Origin: a virus
Length of the DNA stretch: 25,573 nucleotides
Direction: 5' to 3' (one strand)
IMG/VR virus record: IMGVR_UViG_3300046491_000227
Span: 1 to 25,573 of that record
A model generated the notes under the pieces. The model did no database searches, was not told the origin of the DNA, and worked only from the letters and a program-made list of their open reading frames with translations. A program made the position numbers and the translations under genes. Within the stretch, counting starts at the first letter, position 1. Every line of letters starts with the position of its first letter. This document shows, piece after piece, positions 20,099 through 25,573 of the stretch.

Positions 20099-20287
20099 TC
20101 AGACGAAACTCGGCGGCTCGACGATTCGATGCGCCGAATCCATGTAGCTGGCCAGGTCGATCACCTCCCGAAGGAACACGACCACCTCCAGCTTCACTGC
20201 GTCGTCCGGTAGCCCTATACGTCTCAGCATCGCTTTAGCGTCCTCTTCGATCGCCGCCAGCGCATCTACATCGCTCTGCAACCTCAT
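20099..20287 (-). CDS. Small helical protein upstream of the membrane gene
   Basis: This encodes 62 residues from the ATG at 20287, with a perfect GGAGG 5 nt upstream. It is mostly helical (DVDALAAIEEDAKAMLRRIG, then VKLEVVVFLREVIDLASYM) and ends HRIVEPPSFV. No family recognised. It is on the same strand as, and 44 bp upstream of, the membrane-anchored gene, so the two may form an operon. It is more GC-rich than that gene and may be older phage material. Confidence 0.65.
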   Translation of the reverse strand: MRLQSDVDALAAIEEDAKAMLRRIGLPDDAVKLEVVVFLREVIDLASYMDSAHRIVEPPSFV

Positions 20288-20340
20288 GTCGGCCTCCTGC
20301 CAGTGTGAGTTGAGGCATAGATACACCACCTAGTGAGGGA

Positions 20341-20366
20341 CCGGCCAGCGGAATTGAAGAGGTAGG
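20341..20366 (+). repeat. Leader copy B
   Basis: Second copy of the 26-bp leader at 18916-18941 (25 of 26 identical). It ends in the ribosome site for the frameshifted paralogue at 20370. Confidence 0.85.
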
Positions 20367-20369
20367 GTG

Positions 20370-20698
20370 ATGGCCAAGACTGGACAAGAGCGATCAGCGA
20401 AGGCTGCCGGGAAACGGATCGAGCACGACGAGAAGGAGTTGCGGCACGGGTTACGGCTGGGCACTCGGCAGAAGCTTGAAGGGTTGAGGCCTGGAACGAT
20501 ATCGAGGAAATCAACGAGGCAGTGCAGAACCTCATTGTGAACGCTCACGCGCTCGGACCCACCCTCTCCTGCCAAGCGATGGAAAGTCCGCGCCACAAAG
20601 TTCAGATAAGCGAAAACGTGGCGCGGATGTTTCGGAATGAGAGTTTGTCCGAGTTGAAAGCAGTCCGAGGGGACGAAATTATTGAACCTTGCTCTTGA
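20370..20698 (+). pseudogene. Frameshifted paralogue of the 18944 gene
   Basis: From ATG 20370 the frame reads MAKTGQERSAKAAGKRIEHD and on to QKLEGL, then leaves frame at ~20484-20490 and stops after 50 codons. Read one base over from 20489, it continues AWNDIEEINEAVQNLIVNAH, ALGPTLSC, then PRHKVQISENVARMFRNESL to a TGA at 20696. Restoring one T (TTGATGGCC for TTGAGGCC) would give one ~109-residue protein alike in order to the gene at 18944. A one-base deletion is the simple reading. A sequencing error or programmed shift is possible; no slippery site is seen. Its 3' end overlaps the DUF5677 gene. Confidence 0.85.
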
Positions 20699-21398
20699 TC
20701 TGCTCAAGACCTTTTATAGAAAGAGTTAAACATTGCGCAACTAAACTCAATGTAAAAATCAGCTGCTCTTTGGTCGGCCCCATATATAAGGAGTATCCGT
20801 TTGTTTCTTCGATAAATGACCTATCTAGAGAACGAAATGTCGCGTGACCGGCCAAGGAAGAAAGCCCTCGATAGGCAACGCTGTATAGATCTAACATTCC
20901 TGCCGCTGTCGCTGAGCTATGCACTGAATAGGTTTGGCCCGCTCGCGTATCAACAATTTCCTTCAGGTGTTTTTTATTTATTTCAGATAGCTGATCTAGG
21001 GGAATATCTGCCAGAATGGCTCTAGCCTGTTTTACGTCTTCCTTGTCATTGTGAGAATCGAGTTTTTCAAAAATCGAAGGGTCGACGATAAGTGCAGATG
21101 CGTGAAAGAGTGTTTCGTACGCGGTTCTAAGAAGTACCTGTGCCTCTTGTACCATTCCTATTTCGCATAAACGAATTGCGGCTTGAGATGTTCGAATGGT
21201 TCTCTCGAAAAACAAAAACGAGCACAACATAGCCTTATCACTGCCGCTAACACCTGTGTTTAGTAGAAGTATTTGGGCTTGATTAGATATCCGCTCGCAA
21301 TCTGAAAAACCGCCGGCGTATTCCTCCCTAATCACGGCCCTATGCTCGTAAACATAGTCAGATAAAAATCCTTTCTCATCAAAATCCCTAGCAGACAT
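20679..21398 (-). CDS. DUF5677-like protein, candidate cargo gene
   Basis: This encodes 239 residues from the ATG at 21398, with GGAG 7 nt upstream. It is almost all helical. The core SFLFFERTIRTSQAAIRLCE, then MVQEAQVLLRTAYETLFHAS, follows the DUF5677 pattern of paired helices with a conserved R-x-x-x-E. The end is LIFTLSLVAQCLTLSIKGLE. Function of the family is unknown; members often sit in mobile or defence-like islands. The gene is AT-rich against the adjacent methyltransferase, from which it diverges, and overlaps the pseudogene's end. It is likely lysogeny-expressed cargo. Confidence 0.8.
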   Translation of the reverse strand: MSARDFDEKGFLSDYVYEHRAVIREEYAGGFSDCERISNQAQILLLNTGVSGSDKAMLCSFLFFERTIRTSQAAIRLCEIGMVQEAQVLLRTAYETLFHASALIVDPSIFEKLDSHNDKEDVKQARAILADIPLDQLSEINKKHLKEIVDTRAGQTYSVHSSATAAGMLDLYSVAYRGLSSLAGHATFRSLDRSFIEETNGYSLYMGPTKEQLIFTLSLVAQCLTLSIKGLEQIKSKVQ

Positions 21399-21484
21399 TA
21401 GCCAACTCCACTTTCTCAATCGTTCAATACATCGTACACAAATACCCCACTTCTACGAATCACGCCAGCCGGCGAGGATCCCCT

Positions 21485-22420
21485 ATGGAAATCGAATACG
21501 GCTCCGTCTGCTCTGGCATCGAGGCGGCAACGCTTGCATGGAAGCCGCTCGGCATGCGGGCGACCTGGTTCGCCGAGATCGAAGCGTTCCCAAGCGCCGT
21601 GCTGGCTCACCACTACCCGAACACGCCGAACCTCGGCGACATGACCAAACTCGGCGCCCAGGTGCTGGCCGGCAAGATCGCCGCACCTGACGTCCTTGTC
21701 GGCGGCACCCCGTGCCAGGCCTTCAGCGTTGCCGGGATGCGCGAAGGGCTCACCGACCCGCGCGGCGCCCTCACCATCAAATACGTGGAGCTCGCAGATG
21801 CAGTTGACTATGTTCGAGCAGGCCAACGAAAGCCGCCCTGCGTCATCGTCTGGGAAAACGTCCCCGGCGTCCTCAGCGACAAAGGGAACGCCTTCGGATG
21901 CTTTCTTGGCGCGCTTGCTGGGGAAGACTGCGAACTGCAGCCTTCAGGGAAGAAATGGCCGGACGCTGGTTGTGTGTATGGACCCAAAAGAACAATCGCG
22001 TGGCGGATCCTGGACGCCCAATATTTCAGCCTGGCCCAACGACGCCGCCGTGTGTTCGTTGTCGCAAGTGCTCGAGACGGATTCGATCCCACCGAGGTAC
22101 TTTTTGAGCGCGAAGGCCCTCGCAGGGATCGGCCGCCGGGATGGCCAGAGAAGCTCGCAGTTCATCCTACTCTCACGGCACAAGGGGGTGGCTCTCTCGA
22201 TGACAGAGAGGCATATGTATTGGAGTCCGAAGGTGTTCGAAGAACCAGTGTGATTGAGTGGGAGCGGTGCCAAGGGTTTTTCGATAATTACACGAAAATT
22301 CCATGGCAGGGAAAACCATCCGAGGAATGTCCGGACGGCCCGCGCTACAAGGCAATCGGGAACAGTAAAGCTGTTGCCATAGTGCACTGGCTTGGACGCA
22401 GGATACTCTGTTACTTATGA
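21485..22420 (+). CDS. C5-cytosine DNA methyltransferase
   Basis: This encodes 311 residues. Motif I is GSVCSGIEAATLA (6-18), motif IV GGTPCQAFSVAG with Cys77, motif VI ENVPG (124-128), motif VIII QRRRRVF (185-191), and motif X RYKAIGNSKAV (287-297). It should move a methyl group from SAM to C5 of cytosine in a short DNA site. The recognition part (~205-255) is short. Motif IX is odd: EWERCQGFFD, where ECERLQGFPD is usual. From ~22120 the DNA becomes less GC-rich, as if the 3' third had been replaced. The 3' end overlaps the HNH endonuclease by 10 bp, tail to tail. ATG follows GAGG by 7 nt. Confidence 0.92.
   Translation: MEIEYGSVCSGIEAATLAWKPLGMRATWFAEIEAFPSAVLAHHYPNTPNLGDMTKLGAQVLAGKIAAPDVLVGGTPCQAFSVAGMREGLTDPRGALTIKYVELADAVDYVRAGQRKPPCVIVWENVPGVLSDKGNAFGCFLGALAGEDCELQPSGKKWPDAGCVYGPKRTIAWRILDAQYFSLAQRRRRVFVVASARDGFDPTEVLFEREGPRRDRPPGWPEKLAVHPTLTAQGGGSLDDREAYVLESEGVRRTSVIEWERCQGFFDNYTKIPWQGKPSEECPDGPRYKAIGNSKAVAIVHWLGRRILCYL
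21798..22253 (+). CDS. Possible overprinted gene inside the methyltransferase
   Basis: This frame, +1 to the methyltransferase, is open for 151 codons from MQLTMFEQANESRPASSSGK. It contains SWTPNISAWPNDAAVCSLSQ, VLETDSIPPRYFLSAKALAGI. From memory, phage proteins with an order like S-L-S-x-V-L-E-T-G-x-x-P-x-R-Y-F-L-S-x-K-A exist as annotated genes; that was not checked. After ~22130 the likeness fades, at the point where the base composition of the methyltransferase changes. No good ribosome site was seen, so it may also be a preserved shadow frame. Confidence 0.35.
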   Translation: MQLTMFEQANESRPASSSGKTSPASSATKGTPSDAFLARLLGKTANCSLQGRNGRTLVVCMDPKEQSRGGSWTPNISAWPNDAAVCSLSQVLETDSIPPRYFLSAKALAGIGRRDGQRSSQFILLSRHKGVALSMTERHMYWSPKVFEEPV

Positions 22421-23217
22421 GCCAGCCGCTTAACAATAACCTCTTTGATGTCCATATACACTTCCAATCCCGCACGCATATGGGCATGCACCGCAGAGTG
22501 ACAATTAGAACAAAGTAATGCGAGATCTTCTAACACCACTGCCCTTTTCGCCGGGACTGCAGAAATTGGAATCTTATGATGCGCCTCGATATATTCGACC
22601 CCGTATCGAATATTAAAATCTTCCTTGCAAATTTCACAGATGTAAGACTTTGTCGATTTCAGCAGCGTAACTATTTGAGTGTTACGCTCCGATAACAAAT
22701 GGGTAACATATTTTTTACCACCTTCCATAAAGCCTTGGCCGACCTTTTCTAAAAGTGCAGATGCTGCGGCACGGCGACCTAAAACGACATATTCGTCGGA
22801 GCACTCGACCAAGCTGAATACACCTTCCAAAACCCAATTGCTTTTTCGCTCGCTGTAAAGAACCACTGGATAACCAAACTCGGGCTGATTCAGTAAAGCA
22901 AGATTTGCCTTTTCTTTTAGCGACACTACCCCTTTTCGAGCCTTAAACGAATAGCGATAAAGATCTTTTTCAGTGTCCTGCCAACCATCATGGCTATAAC
23001 TACCGGACCGAACCTTAACCAAAACTCCCGCAAGGGAAGGAAGCGATCCAACCCAATTTATACCTTGTTGAGGAGTATTATTAATAATCAGGCCTTCACC
23101 ACTCCAATACTCAGACCCCGGCACCTTCGAATATTGAATGAGATCATATAACTCCCTCTTCGAAACAACTGAACCAATTTGAGCATTAAGCAGATCGTGA
23201 AAACTCATCTTCGCCAT
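22411..23217 (-). CDS. HNH endonuclease with N-terminal SRA/McrA-like recognition domain
   Basis: This encodes 268 residues from the ATG at 23217 (AAGGA 5 nt upstream). The C-terminal HNH/McrA nuclease (~190-250) has Cys194-x2-Cys197, His213-His214 (EAHHKIPI), Cys236-x2-Cys239-His240 (LLCSNCHSAVH) as zinc and active-site residues. Residues ~40-150 (GVLVKVRSGSYSHDGW, DLYRYSFKARKG, NLALLNQPEFGYPVVLYSER) resemble the SRA-like domain of HNH restriction enzymes. It is AT-rich and converges on the C5 methyltransferase. The pair reads as a restriction-modification system, or as a modification-dependent nuclease beside a methyltransferase. Confidence 0.85.
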   Translation of the reverse strand: MAKMSFHDLLNAQIGSVVSKRELYDLIQYSKVPGSEYWSGEGLIINNTPQQGINWVGSLPSLAGVLVKVRSGSYSHDGWQDTEKDLYRYSFKARKGVVSLKEKANLALLNQPEFGYPVVLYSERKSNWVLEGVFSLVECSDEYVVLGRRAAASALLEKVGQGFMEGGKKYVTHLLSERNTQIVTLLKSTKSYICEICKEDFNIRYGVEYIEAHHKIPISAVPAKRAVVLEDLALLCSNCHSAVHAHMRAGLEVYMDIKEVIVKRLAHK

Positions 23218-23354
23218 AGTCATCCTTTGCATATATCACCGTTTTCCAATCTTTGAGTATGGCACTGCCGGTCCACAGCACAAGGCAACGGTCAAACCTT
23301 CATCTCAGCACCCCCCCCTCCACCGCCCGGGCGTGCCCCGGCATAGGACGCCCC

Positions 23355-24029
23355 ATGCCCACAGAAAACAAACCGGCCGAGCCGATGAAGGTTGAGCGCT
23401 CGACTGTGACCAAGCTGGTGATCACCGGCGCGGCGCGGCTTGACCCGATTACCGTATTCCTCGAGGACTTCGGCCGACGCGACTGCCCTACTGAATCCGA
23501 CCCAAGCTATCAGACCGCCCAGGGCAAGATCACGATCAACTGCTGGAACAACAGCTGGAACGCCTACTGGGGCGGCATGGGTCCGCGCACCGTCGCGGAG
23601 TTTGTCGCCGACTGTGATTGGCACTACGTCCTGAATTGTCTGGATCGAGGGATTAGCGGCACCCGATTCAGCGGGGCCGCGCTACATACCTTCGCGAAAA
23701 AATGCATCCTCCAGCGCCGCCGGCAACAGACAGGCCGACACGACTGGGAGCTGGATGAGCTGAGCAAGGATGAGGCTCGTGAGCTCTGGCACGACATCGA
23801 AGTTCTGCGAAGCATCGAGTCACCGAACGAATGCTGGCATCACGACAGGCTGCTGACTGAACTGTTTGGCGATGAGTGGCACTACCCCGTCGGCGACAAG
23901 GCTGTTGAGGAAAACCACGATTTCGCGTACCTACAGCGCGTTGTCGAGGCAGTTCAGGCAGCGCTGCGGCAGGAACAGCAGCCCGTAGTGAATGCCCATG
24001 ATCTGGTGTCGATGGAGTTTGCAGGCTGA
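23355..24029 (+). CDS. Conserved phage protein of the PL operon, unknown
   Basis: This encodes 224 residues from the ATG at 23355 (TAGGA 6 nt upstream). An earlier ATG at 23253 would add 34 low-complexity residues. Key stretches are TKLVITGAARLDPITVFLED, ITINCWNNSWNAYWGGMG, and later LFGDEWHYPVGDKAVEENHD, known to me as typical of a widespread, uncharacterised phage protein. The middle is helical and charged (DELSKDEARELWHDIEVL). It lies between the HNH gene (divergent) and the small minus-strand pair. Early expression from PL is likely. Confidence 0.8.
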   Translation: MPTENKPAEPMKVERSTVTKLVITGAARLDPITVFLEDFGRRDCPTESDPSYQTAQGKITINCWNNSWNAYWGGMGPRTVAEFVADCDWHYVLNCLDRGISGTRFSGAALHTFAKKCILQRRRQQTGRHDWELDELSKDEARELWHDIEVLRSIESPNECWHHDRLLTELFGDEWHYPVGDKAVEENHDFAYLQRVVEAVQAALRQEQQPVVNAHDLVSMEFAG

Positions 24030-24035
24030 GCGAAC

Positions 24036-24368
24036 CTAGCCGATAGGAGGGTTGCCCCCTTCAGGAGATCGACCATCAAAAATTGGCATTGGATCTATCT
24101 GAATGCCAATGAGGATGGCAGACCAAGCTTCATAAGCCATTTTCTGGCGCAGCAAAGCTTCACTCCATCGAGGTCCTGAAACCTCCGATGCGACCACCAG
24201 CATCATCAACTGGTTCGTGGTTGCATCCAAATCAAGTAGGTGTTGATGGGCTTTGAATCGAAAATCATCACTGGTATGCATTTTTGGACACGCGGTCCCG
24301 ACAGGTACTGGCTCGGAACTACGAGCCGCTATTCCTATTCTTCCAGTATGGCACCAATACCTCTTCAT
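24036..24368 (-). CDS. Hypothetical protein on the opposite strand
   Basis: This encodes 110 residues from ATG 24368, or 81 from ATG 24281; neither has a clear ribosome site. The later part reads as a genuine helical protein (FRFKAHQHLLDLDATTNQLM, WSEALLRQKMAYEAWSAILI). It ends MPIFDGRSPEGGNPPIG. No family recognised. It follows 24395-24706 by 26 bp on the same strand, so the two may be one unit opposing the PL operon. Confidence 0.5.
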   Translation of the reverse strand: MKRYWCHTGRIGIAARSSEPVPVGTACPKMHTSDDFRFKAHQHLLDLDATTNQLMMLVVASEVSGPRWSEALLRQKMAYEAWSAILIGIQIDPMPIFDGRSPEGGNPPIG

Positions 24369-24394
24369 GAGATACGAGGTTTATGCCGCCCTTT

Positions 24395-24706
24395 TTAGGC
24401 TCGCCGCAATCCCGAAGAAGCTGACCTAGAAGCACTCACTCCTATAGCACCAGCGAGCTCTCGAGCACGACCGACGCCCCAAGCTAAAACCCTCGTCATC
24501 GACTCCCGTGGGCGAGAGTTATCGGACTCTTCATGCAAGGCCATCCCATCCGAGGCATATATGCCTATGAACAGTTGAGTCTCGCCCGCTCGCGACAGCC
24601 TGACCTGCACGTCGATATAGATCCCGCTACTGAGCGTTTCTTCGTGCGTTCTGCTGTGCAGCGAAGGGTCTGCCCATGACCAGAAGACATCGCCTCGAAG
24701 TCTCAT
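24395..24706 (-). CDS. Hypothetical protein on the opposite strand
   Basis: This encodes 103 residues from ATG 24706, supported by GGAGG 8 nt upstream. It starts MRLRGDVFWSWADPSLHSRT and continues with a beta-like SSGIYIDVQVRLSRAGETQL, FIGIYASDGMALHEE, and a helix SMTRVLAWGVGRARELAGAI. It looks like a small alpha/beta domain of unknown function. It heads a probable two-gene minus-strand unit inside the PL region. Confidence 0.68.
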   Translation of the reverse strand: MRLRGDVFWSWADPSLHSRTHEETLSSGIYIDVQVRLSRAGETQLFIGIYASDGMALHEESDNSRPRESMTRVLAWGVGRARELAGAIGVSASRSASSGLRRA

Positions 24707-24724
24707 TTGGCTGTCCTCCTGTGC

Positions 24725-24757
24725 CTATTTTTTTGGTTCAACAAAAACCAAAAATAG
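24725..24757. repeat. AT-rich inverted repeat
   Basis: CTATTTTT...GGTT and AACC...AAAAATAG pair over 12 bp with a two-base bulge. It lies just upstream of the minus-strand gene 24395-24706 and may be a divergent promoter/operator region or weak terminator. Confidence 0.4.
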
Positions 24758-24873
24758 CTCTATCAGAACAAAGCGCAACCGAATCTAAACGGCGCCTGAC
24801 AGCTGGTCGCCAAAACTGTACGAACTCAAATTCCCCGTACAACTTTCAGCCGCTTAGCGGCAAGGACGAATTC

Positions 24874-25185
24874 ATGTCTGAAGAAAACCAAGTTCCAGAA
24901 TTCGAACTCAACGGCAACCAGCCGAGGCGTCCCAATCTGCGTTGCTACAGCATCGGCGATCAAGACTGGGTTGCCGCCACCAGCGAGGACGAAGCACGTC
25001 GCGTGCTTGCTGAAGTGAACGGCGACGACCCGGCCGACTACGCGGATTGGGATGTTGAGCTGACCAGCGAAAAGACTCTCGACATGCAGTGGACAGATGA
25101 AGACCCGCCGCACGCCGAATGCGGGTGTCTTCGCGATTGGCTGGCTGAAGCAACAGAGCCGACTTACCTGATGGGTACGGAGTGA
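24874..25185 (+). CDS. Small acidic early protein
   Basis: This encodes 103 residues from the ATG at 24874 (AAGGA 7 nt upstream). It is very acidic, with LRCYSIGDQDWVAATSEDEA, RRVLAEVNGDD, then a Cys pair near the end (HAECGCLRDWLAEATEPTYL). Such small acidic phage proteins often act as inhibitors or DNA mimics, but no family is recognised. It is followed after ~115 bp by the DUF4224/integrase pair. Confidence 0.72.
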   Translation: MSEENQVPEFELNGNQPRRPNLRCYSIGDQDWVAATSEDEARRVLAEVNGDDPADYADWDVELTSEKTLDMQWTDEDPPHAECGCLRDWLAEATEPTYLMGTE

Positions 25186-25300
25186 CTCCGCGATCCTAAC
25201 AAGCATTGTCGGCTACCCCGCTCAATCCCCCGAGCAGCGAAACGAACTTCGAAACTTCTAACAACCTTCTGCCGTCACGCGTGGCATGGAGCAATACCTC

Positions 25301-25543
25301 ATGGAAACCGAAATCCTCTCCGACGAGGAACTTGCCGCACTCACCGGCTACAAGGCCCGGGCCTACCAGCGCCGCTGGCTGATTGATCGCCAGTGGGTGT
25401 TCGTCGAAAGCCGGGGCAAGCGCCCGCTGGTGGGCCGCATGTATGCCCGCATGAAGCTGGGCATGATCAGCCCTACGATTGCCGATCCGAACCCGCCGCC
25501 GGCTGCACCGGTATGGACACCAGACTACTCGCGAGTGAATTGA
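25301..25543 (+). CDS. DUF4224 domain protein
   Basis: This encodes 80 residues from ATG 25301 (GGAG 9 nt upstream). ATG 25286 is possible but has no ribosome site. METEILSDEELAALTGYKAR, then YQRRWLIDRQWVFVESRGKR, is the DUF4224 pattern, a small HTH-like domain. These genes often sit immediately 5' of phage tyrosine integrases and may act as excisionase-like or directionality partners. The integrase ATG follows 2 nt after the stop. Confidence 0.88.
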   Translation: METEILSDEELAALTGYKARAYQRRWLIDRQWVFVESRGKRPLVGRMYARMKLGMISPTIADPNPPPAAPVWTPDYSRVN

Positions 25544-25544
25544 T

Positions 25545-25573
25545 ATGCGCCCCCGCAAGGCCGACACACGCAA
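25545..25573 (+). CDS. int: Phage integrase (5' end only)
   Basis: Nine complete codons (MRPRKADTR) are visible before the window ends. That start, directly behind a DUF4224 gene, is what I know from Pseudomonas phage tyrosine integrases. This would be the enzyme for chromosomal integration, distinct from the recombinase at 12560-13867. The family is inferred from a few residues plus position. Confidence 0.6.

Noticed and set aside
21416-21826. A 136-codon minus-strand frame opposite the methyltransferase start.
   Set aside because: Shadow of the methyltransferase 5' region.
1-25573. CRISPR arrays, tRNA or rRNA genes, insertion sequences.
   Set aside because: No regularly spaced direct repeats with spacers, no tRNA-like cloverleaf and no transposase were seen; the only regular repeats are iterons and operators.

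Overview
The window is most of a lambdoid prophage, almost certainly from a Pseudomonas of the fluorescens/putida type. The reasons are a GC-rich backbone, a DUF1654 gene behind a LexA box, a CP76-type CII, a DUF4224 gene just before an integrase, and generally Pseudomonas-phage-like proteins. No host gene, tRNA, rRNA or CRISPR array is visible. Both prophage ends lie outside the window: the left edge cuts a baseplate gene and the right edge cuts the integrase after nine complete codons.

Layout. (1) About 1-9.95 kb, minus strand: the late operon, read right to left. It runs holin, a small ORF, terminase small and large subunits, gpW, portal, ClpP-like protease, decoration protein, capsid E, gpFII-like joiner, gpZ-like protein, a putative tail terminator, gpV spike with a C-terminal HxH tip, a small ORF, and a cut gp25/W-like gene. 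The head is lambda-type and the baseplate P2-type. (2) About 10.0-11.9 kb: two tandem terminators and an AT-rich cargo gene for a 507-residue protein with a PD-(D/E)xK signature, sitting between antiterminator Q and the lysis gene. (3) About 11.9-16.7 kb, minus strand: the rightward-type early operon, cro - cII - a 40-codon gene - O (with iterons inside) - P - small gene - ybcO-like - an extra tyrosine recombinase - zinc-ribbon protein - Q. (4) 16.7-17.5 kb: the immunity switch, with divergent PR and PRM, three operators, and a self-cleaving CI whose mRNA looks leaderless. (5) 17.5-18.26 kb: a LexA-controlled DUF1654 gene, then a PL-like promoter with three more operators, followed by a boxB-boxA element.

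(6) 18.26-25.57 kb: the PL operon on the plus strand (small phage genes, a C5-cytosine methyltransferase, DUF4224, integrase). It is interrupted by at least six genes on the opposite strand. These include a membrane-anchored protein, a DUF5677 protein, and an HNH endonuclease that runs tail-to-tail into the methyltransferase. They look like lysogenic-conversion or defence cargo.

How it should work: CI holds PR and PL shut through six related 14-bp sites and is removed by RecA-stimulated self-cleavage. PL transcripts pass a boxB-boxA element. PR transcripts make Cro, CII, O/P (replication from iterons inside O) and Q. Q would then let late transcription pass the terminators ahead of the holin. 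The most interesting material is the cargo: the PD-(D/E)xK protein, the methyltransferase/HNH pair (with signs of a mosaic junction inside the methyltransferase), and the DUF5677 and membrane/winged-helix genes.
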